Assembly (NCBI RefSeq): GCF_029931775.1
Contig: NC_079318.1
Span: 79,209,614-79,273,613 of the forward strand
Length of the DNA stretch: 64,000 bases
Direction: 5' to 3'
Origin: Euleptes europaea
Taxonomy: Eukaryota > Chordata > Lepidosauria > Squamata > Sphaerodactylidae
Shown: one piece after another, positions 1 through 22,964 of the stretch
How positions within the stretch are numbered: position 1 is the first letter of the stretch
How the letters are laid out: the number at the start of each line of letters is the position of its first letter
Program-made: the position numbers and the translations under genes
Notes under the pieces: model-generated
Told to the model about the DNA's origin: nothing
Databases searched by the model: none
What the model saw: the letters and a program-made list of their open reading frames with translations, nothing else

Positions 1-90
1 CCTGATCTCATCAGATCTCAGAAGTTAAGTAGGGTCAGCCCCGGTTAGTATTTGGATTCAAAGGGTGTCTAAAGGACTGCACTGAGCTAC
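1..90 (+). mobile_element. 5S-rRNA-derived SINE, head fragment
   Basis: The first 60 bases follow the 5S rRNA internal promoter region (CTGATCTCATCAGATCTC, then AAGTTAAGTAGGGTCAGCCC and GGTTAGTATTTGGAT) with several changes. Better copies lie near 18.2 and 18.9 kb. The window edge cuts its left end. It is a 5S-derived SINE of the kind described in squamates and not a working 5S gene: it has drifted and lacks a clean 3' end and T-run terminator. Confidence 0.6.
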
Positions 91-534
91 TGAAGTACCT
101 GGCCCAGTTGGAGTCACCTCTGCCTTTAGCATCTCCCAGGGAGACTGCGTTATTTCAGCTTCACACTGCAAGCTACAGCAATACTGAGATTCCTTCCATG
201 GTTGTCGTGAAGATTACTTATACATATGACGCCCTTTGGACACCCCAAATAAGGCACTGTATTGAGTATTTTGATTTACATTTATTTATATATGTTATTT
301 ATAGTCTGCCTTTCCCATTGAGACTCAAGGCAGATTACACAATGCAAGTCAATGCAATCAGTAGAATGAGATGCCTAATTTAATGGGGGGCTTTAAGAAA
401 TTAATTACAAACATTTTCTATATCTATTTATGTTACTAATGTAACTTTACTTGGCATTAATATAGATGGTGTTTTTTTATTTTATATCCTTTGTTTACAT
501 CCCAACTTTCTCCCCTAGTTCCCCTTTCTTCTAT

Positions 535-700
535 TGAATGCTCATATCAACCCTGTGAGGTAGGTTAGGGGAGCTAAGAATGCGTGATTGGCCCAAGATC
601 ACCAGGCAGGCTTTCACAGCAGAGTGGGAATGCAAACCGGGATTCCAAGACCATAGCCGGGTACTCTAACCAGTATAGCACGCTGGCTGTCTTTAGCATG
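535..700 (+). mobile_element. Old L2/MIR-like 3' repeat
   Basis: It contains the widespread vertebrate pattern 'ccctgtgaggtaggtta ... ttggcccaagatcacc ... gcagagtgggaatgcaaaccggg ... ctctaaccagtatagcacgctggct', typical of L2/MIR-related 3' ends. It is diverged and has no target duplication that I can see. The rest of 90-960 shows no gene and no other repeat that I can name. Confidence 0.5.
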
Positions 701-959
701 TTCAGACAAAATAATGAAGGTGAGAGTCTGTGCATGTGATGTACAGAGCATAAGTTATTAACTATGTTCTGATAGTCTCCTCACACACATGGGAGTTGGA
801 AGTTATGTTCAGAAAATCAGGCCTAAACTCTACCTGAGATTTGCTTTGTTACCTTCCTTCTGCGGTGTCTTTGGCAGCTAAAACCTCAGTAGGTGAAGGA
901 GAGCGGATCTATATTTTAATGTATTAGTAACCAATCACAAACAGAGAACGCATGTTAAG

Positions 960-1224
960 AAAACAACAAAAAGGGCCAACATCCGGGTTATTTGAGTTGG
1001 GAGGGTCACGTGACAGTATGAGCGCCGCCGCCGTGTGACGCTCACGTTGGTTTTCCCCCGTCACGTGACAAACGTTTGGCTTCCGCCGTCGAGAGAGGAC
1101 GCTTCTTTTTTTTTTTTAAGTCTTAGTTCCCCTTAGGCTGACACCGGAAGTGGCTCTCGTTGTCTTGGAAGAGATTCATGTAGACGCCGGAAGAGAAGGC
1201 CGTGACCAACGGCGAGGGGCCAAG

Positions 1225-1240
<16 letters not shown>
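960..1240 (+). promoter_or_regulatory. KAT5 promoter region with two GTCACGTGAC palindromes
   Basis: GC-rich, CpG-containing sequence directly upstream of the KAT5 start. Two identical 10-bp palindromes GTCACGTGAC lie at 1005-1014 and 1060-1069. Each contains the CACGTG E-box in the extended form bound by USF and MiT/TFE (CLEAR) factors. A CGCCGCCGCC tract lies between them. No TATA box is obvious. The exact transcription start cannot be placed from sequence; that these factors use the sites is inference. Confidence 0.6.
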
Positions 1241-15234
<13,994 letters not shown>

Positions 15235-15902
15235 GAGTGGAAGCTGAGACCACTCAAAGTGAAGAGTGGCCGTTGGCAGACCCTCCCACACCAGGACAGC
15301 AAGGGTCGGGGCAGAATGTTCGGACACTCCTTCAAAGACATTTTTTCTGCCAGCCCTGAACCCACAGGCAGTGCTGACCAGATCCTACTGCTCTGGCCTG
15401 CCCATTTGTATATAAGACTGTATATCTCCGTCTTTGTACAGAAATCCTGAAAGCACAGAACAGTGAATCCTTCTCACCCCATTCCGCCCTTCCCATGCTG
15501 TTACTTGATGGAACTGAGATTTTCCGACGAAGTGCCAGTGGTTGAACGTTGGCTCCTGCTTCAGGAGGGACAATTCTTAGCCGTGGGGCTGTCGTGAAGA
15601 AGCTACTGCGGCCGCCACCATTTTTTTCAGACAGAATTATGCTGCAGCTCCCAGGTAAAACAGTTCTGCTTTGGCTCTTGGCCCATGAGCCTCGAGGGCA
15701 GAAGCAACTTGATGGCGCCTCGTTGTGGCAGCCTTCTGTGAGTAAAGCAGAACAGCCTCTACCTTCTGCTGCTCTAAAGGTGGAGCGTCTACAGCAGTGG
15801 AGCACTTCTTGGCCAAGGAAAAGGGTTCCTCTATCGTGTCAGCCCGACACCTCTGTGAATCAGAAGTGGAGAGCTAAAACCCCATCCAGCTCTTGTAATC
15901 AA

Positions 15903-15908
15903 AATAAA
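15903..15908 (+). terminator. KAT5: KAT5 poly(A) signal AATAAA
   Basis: The first AATAAA after the KAT5 stop codon (15232-15234) gives a 3' UTR of about 690 bases. A GT-rich stretch (TTTTCACCTGTGTGTAGTTG) follows at 15937-15957, as expected downstream of a cleavage site. Confidence 0.7.
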
Positions 15909-16076
15909 TTAATGAAGTGTTTTAAAGACTTATGTACGTTTTCACCTGTGTGTAGTTGATTCTTATGTGATTAATCACATAACTATAGGTAAGGTATGTG
16001 GTTATAAGGTAAAGTTTTATAAGCTATGGGCTTAAGGGCTACAATGAAAGGAGAACATTAAACGCAGTCTTGTGTG

Positions 16077-16082
16077 TTTAAT
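16077..16082 (-). terminator. RNASEH2C: Candidate RNASEH2C poly(A) signal ATTAAA
   Basis: TTTAAT on the + strand reads ATTAAA on the - strand, about 490 bases past the RNASEH2C stop. I saw no - strand AATAAA between the two convergent genes, so this common variant is the best candidate. It lies about 170 bases beyond the KAT5 signal. Confidence 0.4.
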
Positions 16083-16570
16083 ACAAAACATGTTTGAGTA
16101 AGCATTTCAGATCATAACCAGAGACAGCTAAGTGTACACCACGGACTTGGCTAAAGTGGCTTATAACTAAGTCTGTCCTAGCTGTCTTTGGGAAGTGTAT
16201 TTTTGTGAACAGGCAGCAACTGGAATAGCCCTCGTAGTACGGACAGAACTGTCAGCTTAGTCAGAATCCCTCCTACTCCCAAAGGCATCAAAGAACCCCC
16301 CCTCCCAAAAGCAGAAAATCTTTAAAGCTACCAGGAAGGCTGACAGATGAAGAAAGCCAAATTCTACATAACAGTCCATCCTATATGTATATGTAAGTCC
16401 ACCATGTGGGCTGGAAGGAGCAGGAAAAAAGCATCTGTGGTCAAGCTGGATTGATGACTGTCGAGCAGCCGCCTCATCCGGTTTCTGCTGGGCTCCTCTC
16501 CAGCAATCTGAACCAAACCCGAAGTACTGTGTATCTTCTACGGCTCTATATTTGGAGTTGGTTGTCCACC

Positions 16571-19500
16571 TTATTCTTCATCAGCCACAGGGGCATGGAT
16601 CTGGAAGGATACATTGACCACACCTTACAGCCACATTCCTGTCCCTTGTGCACAGAAATGGCCCTTCCATGTCAGTTTCAAGCAGCTAGTCCTCAATAAA
16701 ATCTCTAGTTTCTCACCTTACCAGAAAGGAGGCATACGGGCTAGGCACCGAAAAGGTGAGCACAGGAGTCCCCAACCATGTTGTGCCTGTGGCACTTTTG
16801 GAATTCTGAGAACACTTGAGAGGGTGATGCCACAAAAAGGTGACTGTGGGGGATGGGGCCAATCACAAAATATTAGGAAGTCCCAAGCCAAGCATCCTTC
16901 TACAATGCAGTCAGTTGTTTCTGAATGGGTACCCCTATGCTATTCTGAAGCACCTCTTTGCCCCAGTGAGATGAGGGGGGGAGTCAGGGCTGACTTTCTG
17001 CTTTGTGGATGAAGGTGCCTGCAATCATCTCAGAAGGCTCCATGGTGCTCATGGGCAGCACCATGAGAATCACTGGCTTAGCATACAGCAGTGTGGTCAG
17101 CCTCTAAGCTACACAGGCCACCCTGTGATTCCTACTTTTCCCGAATGGGTGTCTAGGGGTGGGCAGAGGGGTGTAGAAAATGCTACTTTGTAATAAGTTT
17201 CAGCTATATTCAACAAAGGGGCCAAAGCCATTTGTGGTTAGAGCTATAACTGAGTTGGAAAGTGAGCTGTGGCTCACGAAAGCTCATACCCTACCAGAAA
17301 ATATTTTTGTTAGTCTTTAAGGTGCTACTGGACTCTTGCCCTTTTTGAGTTGGAAAGGTTATTAGAAATGTAATAAAAATATATAAAAGGAAATACAGAA
17401 ATATTTTAGGTAATCCTAAGTGACTGGAGTCACCAATGATCTCAGTTGCTTTGCCAGGTGCAGGTTTTTAAATAATGTCACCATCACTGCCAATTCATGT
17501 ATTAAGCTCTCCTTCCTTTGAATTACCTTGGGGGGGATCTCCTTCCTATCCCACCTCCCTGTTCATAAGGAATCCACAAGGTCATCTTATGTATTTAGAT
17601 ACTGATGCCACCCTTTTCCCCCCAAGGAGGATGCAATGTGGCTTATGATATTGTTCTCCCCACTCCTCCATTTTATCCACACAGCAACAATCCTGTGAGG
17701 TAGGCTAGGCTGAGAGTGACTGGCCCAAGCTCACTTCTGTGACAGCAGGGAGATTTGAACCTGGGGCTCTCACATCTTTGTCTAGCATTTTAGCCACTAC
17801 ATAATAGTGGCTAGCTGTTCATCTCTCTCCCCCCACCCCTCCATACACATCACATTTGCTAGTCACAAAACAAACCCCAATCTCTCCTGGGCAGAATTTC
17901 AGAAGGACAAGCCCTCTCCCAGTTCTCTCTCAAGACTCACTTTTTAGAGTTTTCTAAGCGGGGGGGGGGGGGGAGAGAGAGAGAGAGATCTAGTAGGGGA
18001 CCTAGATGTGTAATGGCAAAAAGGAGTGCCTGAACAAAGCAGAAAAAGATGTGGTGTCCTTAGTGTTGGATTTGGGCCAGGAGAACTGGGTCCAAATCTC
18101 CACACAGTTGCGATGCTCACTGAGCAGACTTTGGGCATATTACTATCTATCAAGGTTGTTGGCTGGAGGGAGGTTGGGTGGCTGGGAGGGTAAAAGAGAT
18201 AAGCCCTGACCTAGATGGTCCAGGTTAGTCCAGTCTCATCAGGTCTGGGAAGCTAAGCAGGGTCGGCCCTAGATAGTACTTGGATGGGAGGCCAGCAAGG
18301 GAGTGCAGGCTTGCCTCTTGGAGGCAAGCAATGACAAATCACCTCTGAGTGTCCCTTGCCTTGAAAACCCTACGGAGCTGTCATAAGACGGCTGCAACTT
18401 GGCAGCCGTTTCCACCCACCAAAAGAGATAAAATACTTACACCCTCTGCGATCTTTGGCCAGCTGAAGGCCATGAGGATCTCGTCACTCTCATTTGGTGC
18501 CCGTTCCAGGTTCCAAACAGTCATTGAATCAAAGGTGGACTTGATCTGCACATTCCGCTCCTGAGAAGCAAGCACTTAGCAAGGGTGAATGACAGCCCTC
18601 CACACACCAGTTCAGAATAAGTGTCACCCCCCCCACCTCACCCCCCGGCTCAAACTCACCTCTGATGACAAGTAAGGAGCCACCTCTTCCTCAAGAACCA
18701 GTCCCATGTACCCCTCAGGGATAAGGACTTGTTTCCCCTTTAGCATCCGGCCACGGAAAGACACAGTTGACTCTGCGGGGAAAAGACACCAAAATTCTAC
18801 ATGACATCAAGTTGCACCTGACTTACAGGGACCCCTGGTGGGGTTTTCAAGGCAAGTGATTAAGCAGAGGTGGTTTGCCATTGCCTTCCTCTGCCGAGTC
18901 TTCCTTGGAGGTCTCCCTTCCAAGTACCGACCCAGCTTAGCTTCCGAAATCGGGCCATACTGTACCATTCCACATCCACACCAAAATTACAGGAGCTGAT
19001 ATACTGGGGAGTGGGGGAAGCCTTTCCTTTAATGTTCATCTCTGACTTGTTCTTGAAATGTATCTGCTGCGCTCTTGGTCAAAATGACTCTTGAGGCAGC
19101 TTCCAAATGACAAAATAAGGCAATGAAGCAGTGCTTTTCCATTCAACCAAAGGGGTTAAAGCCAAGCAACTGAAGGGAGTTAAAGGCAAGGGTGGGGGGA
19201 AGAGCCCTGGAATAATCAGGGACTCTTTACTTGAGGTCTCGTTATAGCGGACTTGTGCAAACCGCAGTCAGGTGAAAAGGATGCTGCTGCAAGTAGATAT
19301 TTTTGCAAGCCTATATCACAAATGTGTGGCATTAAAAGAAGGGAAAAGAGGAAGAAATTAGTTGGTGGGAGGAGAGACTGGCAGAGACATTATACCTGGG
19401 GACCTGGAATGAAACAGTGCTAGAATAAAACCATGCCAGAGATTCAAGATCAACCAATGAAAGTTCTACTTCAGTCAACAGTTGGCTTGGAGAACTCACT

Positions 19501-21727
19501 GCCACAAGATGTAGCAACGGCCATTGGCTTAGGTGAATTTAAAAAGGGGTCGGCTAATAGCCACAGATAGGTGAATGGGGCCTCCGGATTCAGAGGCAGA
19601 ATGTTTCTGCAGGGACCATGTGAGGGCTGTTGCCGGTGGACCCTGCTATTGGGGCCTTGCCTGTGGTGCCTGTCTGGCCATTGTTGGAAACAAGATGCTG
19701 GCCTCGATAGACCATTGGTCTGATCCAGCACGGCTCCTCTTGAAGGAAATGGGAGTTTTTCTTAAGAATGATCCTGAGTCTGATTAAGGACTAAACAAAG
19801 TGAGTTTATTCAGAAACCACAAACTTGGTAAAAGACTGAGAGACAGGCTTATTTCTAACTAGAGCCCATAACTAACAGGGCAACATGCAGCCTGGTACTC
19901 CTCTCTTTCACTGTAACTAGAAGAGGAGGGGTGAATTATGGGAACCCACAAGAACTCAGGAAGAGAAGGGAGAAGGATCACAACCTTTCTATCTAACTCT
20001 CACACTGGCTGCCCCCTGCTGATCTTCCTTTCTTTAATCAATCTTTGTGCACTAGACATTGTATTTCCAACACCTCTCAAGCTCTTAAGAGAGCACTCTG
20101 TTTATAGAAGAGGACAGGCTTCAAATGCAGAGGAAGAAGAAGAGTTGGTTTTTATACGCTGACTTTCTCTACCACTTATGGAAAAATCAAACCAGCTTAC
20201 AATCCCCTTCCCCTCCCCTTCCCACAACAGACCCCCTGTGCAGTAGGTGGGGCTGAGAGAGCTCTAAGAGAACTGTGACTAGCCCAGGCTCACCCAGCTG
20301 GCTTCATGTGGAGGAGCGGGGAAACAAACCCGGCTCTCCAGATCAGAGTCCACCGCTCCAAACCACCGCTCTTTTTTTAATAACATTTTTAATTTTTTTT
20401 ATATTACAGTAATTTCCATTATTCATTAAGATAACTATATGATATAAACAATATTTCTCTATTCTATATAACTAATTAATTCATATATTTACGTTGACTT
20501 CCCCTCTCTCCTCTATCTTTTTGATAACTTTATTGTCACCTTTGCATTTAATTTCTAATTCAATACAATACTTCCTATATAAATCAGGTAACAATTCTTA
20601 AAATCTAAATCATTAATCTGAATAACATTTCTACCAATGTCTATCAATTGAATTAGAACAAAACATAACCTTCAATACTTCCCAATTTAAATTCGTTTTG
20701 ACAATATATGGTCCATGCCTCCCATCCTCTCACAAATCCTGTATTCTCCTTTTGATTTACTAACGCCGTAAGTTTAGCCATTTCTGCCAGTCCCAACGTT
20801 TTATTTATCCATCTTATCCGGTATCTCTGAAAGTTTCCATCTTGCTGCATAAACCAATCTTTCAAACCACCGCTCTGAACCCACAACACCGCCAAGCCTC
20901 TATGCCACTGGTTCCCAACCAGGGGACCGTGGACCCCCAGAGGTCCGCGAGAACTAAATTAAGGTCCGCGAAATAAAGTTATAAACCCATAATAAATTAT
21001 TACTTTCAATTAAAAGTTCTCTATTATAAAAATATATATATTCACATATTATTCTCAGTTTAATGTTTAACTAACAGCTATGATTAAAGTTTACTTTAAA
21101 ATTCTCGGAATTTTTATTTTGAGCCTTGGGGTCCCTGCACCGAACTAAAAAGTCCTAGTGGTCCCTGGTCAAAAAAAGGTTGGGAACCACTGCTCTATGC
21201 CACTGGTTCCCAACCGGGGGTCCGCGAGAACTAAATTAAGGTCCGCGAAACAAAGTTACAAACCCGTCACAAATTAATATTTTCAATTAAAAGTTCTCTA
21301 TTATAAAAAAAAAAATCCAAATATTATTCTCAGTTGAATGTTGAACTAACAGTTCTGATTAAAGTTGATTTTCAAAATCTCGGAATTTTTGTTTTGGACC
21401 TTGGGGTCCAAAAAAGTCCTAGTGGTCCCTGGTCAAAAAAAGGTTGGGAACCGATGGGATGGGGTGGGGTGGGGCGGCTCCCCGGCGCGCCATGCACCGC
21501 CCAGCCCTCCCCGGCCACAAAGCCCCTTTGGCGACGCACGCGCGCCCACCGTCGGCCGGCTCTGAGTGCGACTCCTGCGGACCCCGGACGGCCGGCGCGA
21601 AGTAGCGCCGGACTGGAGCGGCGCCGTCGTGCTGCACGGCGCAGGGCAGCAGGTGCAGCCGGGCTCGCGGCGCCTCCTGCGGCGAGCTCAGCGCCAGCCG
21701 CGCCGGAGCCTGGTCCGCCGCCGCCAT
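16571..21727 (-). CDS. RNASEH2C: RNASEH2C, ribonuclease H2 subunit C, four coding exons
   Basis: Non-catalytic subunit that pairs with RNASEH2B to hold the catalytic A subunit in nuclear RNase H2, which removes ribonucleotides and RNA:DNA hybrids; human mutations cause Aicardi-Goutieres syndrome. Exons on the - strand: 21727-21550, 18772-18660, 18560-18441, 16600-16571 (stop TAA 16573-16571). The product is 146 residues; human has 164. Exon 1 carries the family motif RLHLLPCAVQHDGAAPV and RYFAPAVR. Exon 2 has TVSFRGRMLKG (human EVSFRGRCLRG). Exon 3 has MTVWNLERAP and FSWPKIAEG. Exon 4 gives IHAPVADEE against human IHAQVPED. Phases fit, and donors include GTGAGT and GTAAGT. The exon-1 donor (GACG|GTGGGC at 21550) is weaker and least certain. 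The gene is convergent with KAT5, as in mammals. The N-terminus is shorter than in human. Confidence 0.92.
17260..17345 (+). repeat. Repeat with hammerhead-like stem, RNASEH2C intron 3
   Basis: Contains GTGAGC-TGTG-GCTCAC followed by GAAA, then 'gctcatacc ... tttgttagtctttaaggtgctactggactc'. A second copy lies at 57590-57720. The upstream half of the putative ribozyme core (CTGANGA) is not intact here. The repeat body is common in reptile genomes; linking it to Penelope-like retroelements is inference. Confidence 0.5.
17585..17815 (+). mobile_element. L2/MIR-like 3' repeat
   Basis: Shows 'aatcctgtgaggtaggctaggctgagagtgactggcccaag ... gagatttgaacctgggg ... ttttagccactacata', the same old L2/MIR-like type as at 535-700. 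Confidence 0.55.
18202..18420 (+). mobile_element. 5S-rRNA-derived SINE, near full length, beside RNASEH2C exon 3
   Basis: The 5S-like head (GGGAAGCTAAGCAGGGTCGG, GTACTTGGATGGGAGGCC) joins a body and a tail 'ccttgaaaaccctacgg ... gtcataagacggctgcaacttgg'. A 10-bp duplication AAAAGAGATA flanks it (18192-18201 and 18421-18430). The right duplication ends 9 bases before the first intron base after exon 3 (donor GT at 18440-18439). The tail resembles the BovB-linked 3' end of squamate 5S SINEs. Confidence 0.9.
18800..18975 (-). mobile_element. 5S-rRNA-derived SINE, RNASEH2C intron 1
   Basis: Minus-strand copy: on + it reads tail first ('cctgacttacagggacccctggtggggttttcaaggcaag') and ends with the reversed 5S head ('ccaagtaccgacccagcttagcttccgaaatcgggc'). 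It starts about 30 bases outside exon 2, in inverted orientation to the 18202-18420 copy. Confidence 0.8.
19480..19745 (+). mobile_element. CR1 LINE 3' end, RNASEH2C intron 1
   Basis: Shows the CR1 3' pattern 'ttggagaactcactgccacaagatgtagcaacggcc ... ggtcggctaatagccacag ... gaccattggtctgatccagcacggctc'. Truncated at the 5' end. Confidence 0.75.
20139..20895 (+). mobile_element. Repeat 'gagttggtttttatacgc ... accaccgctc' (L2-like), split by a LINE
   Basis: A 250-base dispersed repeat ('agttggtttttatacgctgactttctct ... aactgtgactagcccaggctcacccagctggcttcatgtggag ... aaacccggctctcc'). Copies lie at 30463-31110, 32480-32757 and 53106-53395. The core resembles L2/MIR 3' ends; I cannot assign the family. 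The 20373-20862 LINE interrupts it. Confidence 0.55.
20373..20862 (-). mobile_element. 5'-truncated LINE with poly(A) and 14-bp target duplication
   Basis: The insert is bounded by perfect copies of CAAACCACCGCTCT (20359-20372 and 20863-20876). It starts with a T-run on +, meaning a poly(A) tail on the - strand. These are the marks of target-primed reverse transcription. The - strand open frame 20653-20895 reads YRIRWINKTLGLAEMAKLTA, which resembles a LINE ORF2 C-terminus, probably L1-like. Confidence 0.8.
20906..21192 (-). mobile_element. hAT MITE, copy 1 of an abutting pair
   Basis: Inverse orientation of the 12268-12552 type: begins CACTGGTTCCCAACC, ends GGTTGGGAACCACTG. The 8-bp duplication CTCTATGC lies at 20898-20905 and 21193-21200. 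Confidence 0.88.
21201..21453 (-). mobile_element. hAT MITE, copy 2, next to the RNASEH2C CpG island
   Basis: Begins CACTGGTTCCCAACC immediately after the CTCTATGC that closes copy 1, and repeats the same interior with changes. Its right end (GGTTGGGAACCGATGG) runs into the GC-rich first-exon region of RNASEH2C and no third CTCTATGC follows. Confidence 0.8.
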
Positions 21728-21960
21728 GCCCCCGCCGCCCCGCCCAGGCAGCCCCGCCCGGCTCCTGCCGCCTGCCGGGATAGGGAGCGAGCCCCTCCCG
21801 CCGGGGGGCGGGGCGAGCGAGCCGCTAACCCCGCCCCCCGCCCCAAGAAGCGCGACCGGTTGGATGCCGCGAGCGTCGTCATCGAGGGGGTCCCGCTCCT
21901 CCCGCCTCGCTGCAGAAGCAACGCCCGCCCAGGAAGCGCCCAGCTTCGGTTCTTCTTTCT
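21470..21960 (-). promoter_or_regulatory. RNASEH2C CpG island and promoter
   Basis: Dense CpG sequence surrounding the RNASEH2C start codon (CAT at 21725-21727 on +), including CCCCGCCC/GGGGCGGGG boxes at about 21735-21745 and 21805-21845 that could bind Sp1. No TATA box is obvious. The island ends abruptly where hAT copies begin on its left. Confidence 0.65.
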
Positions 21961-22057
21961 TTCTTTAAAAAAAAAGGGTTTTCAATTTTAAAAGGGTGCA
22001 GAAAAGGAAAGGAGAATACAATTAGGGGGTGGGGGGGAAACATCCTTACATTCCGGG

Positions 22058-22471
22058 GCCGGGCTCACAAGGATCCGCTTTCCCATTATTGCCCCCAGCT
22101 ACAAAAGTACAGAATAGGAATAATAATAATTAAAAAAACCACCTTAACTCATGTTGCTTCATTGGTTCTTGTAGGTTATCTGGGCTGTGTGACTGTGGTC
22201 AAGACCCGGATAACCTACAAGAACCTACAGCCCGGATAACGTAAAAGAACCAATGAGCTCGGACCGTGAAAGCCGGGCCCACAAGGATCCGCTTTCCTAT
22301 TATTGCCCCCAGCTAAAAAAGTACAGAATAGGAATTTTAAAAAAAATACACCTTAACTCAGGTTGCTTCATTGGTTCTTGTAGGTTATCCGGGCTGTGTG
22401 ACCGTGGGCAAGACCACGGTCACACAGCCCGGATAACCTACAAGAACCAATGAGCTCGGACAGTGAAAGCC
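22058..22471. repeat. Tandem 214-bp duplication with palindromic cores
   Basis: Two units start at the same phrase (GCCGGGCTCACAAGGATCC at 22058, and GCCGGGCCCACAAGGATCC at 22272), offset 214 bases. Each contains an inverted repeat built on 'gttcttgtaggttatc ... ggataacctacaagaac'. In the second unit the arms are 40 bases each (22368-22407 and 22414-22453) with a 6-base loop and look perfect; in the first the palindrome is rearranged. The sequence resembles ends of a common lizard repeat, family unknown to me. Confidence 0.75.
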
Positions 22472-22603
22472 TTCGACAATATCACGTTGCTTCATTTCTA
22501 CTCTAAATGTCATATTTCAGTCAACTCACTTTGCTTAAAATCTTTACTTGAACTATTGTGTATTCAAACTTCAACTAGCAAAGCCCACCTCAATAGTATA
22601 AGT

Positions 22604-22960
22604 GTGTGTGTGTGTGTGTGTGTTAAGTGCTGTCAAGTCGCTTCCGACTCATGGCGACCCTATGAATGAAGGTCCTCCAAAATGGCCTATCTTTGACAGC
22701 CTTGTTCAGATCTTGCAAATTGAGGACTGTGGCTTCCTTTGTTGAGTCAATCCATCTCTTGTTGGGTCTTCCTCTTTTCCTGCTGCCCTCAATCATGATT
22801 GTCTTCTCCAGTGACTCTTGTCTTCAGCTTTATCTTGATTTTTGATATTAACAATTCATGATCTGTACCACAGTCAGCTCCTGGTCTTGTTTTTGCTGAG
22901 AGAATAGAGCTTCTCCATCTTCTGCTTCCAATTATGTAATCTATTTGATTTCTATACTGT
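22604..22960 (-). mobile_element. RTE/BovB-like LINE remnant lacking its reverse-transcriptase core
   Basis: On the - strand an endonuclease C-terminus (SRRWRSSILSAKTRPGADCG then TDHELLISKIK) runs, after about 60 bases, into the LINE's last segment (RKRGRPNKRWIDSTKEAT, then VKDRPFWRTFIHRVAMSRKR and a stop near 22623). The whole RT core between them is missing. A (GT)n tract at 22604-22622 is the 3' simple-repeat tail. Related pieces lie at 53030-53465. Confidence 0.75.
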
Positions 22961-22964
22961 ATAC

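Noticed and set aside
18202-18420. Possible 5S rRNA gene
   Set aside because: Only the head is 5S-like; it joins a non-5S body and BovB-like tail and has a target-site duplication, so it is a SINE.
19790-20130. Possible LTR piece with a reversed AATAAA
   Set aside because: No matching second end, no TG...CA boundaries and no neighbouring retroviral parts.
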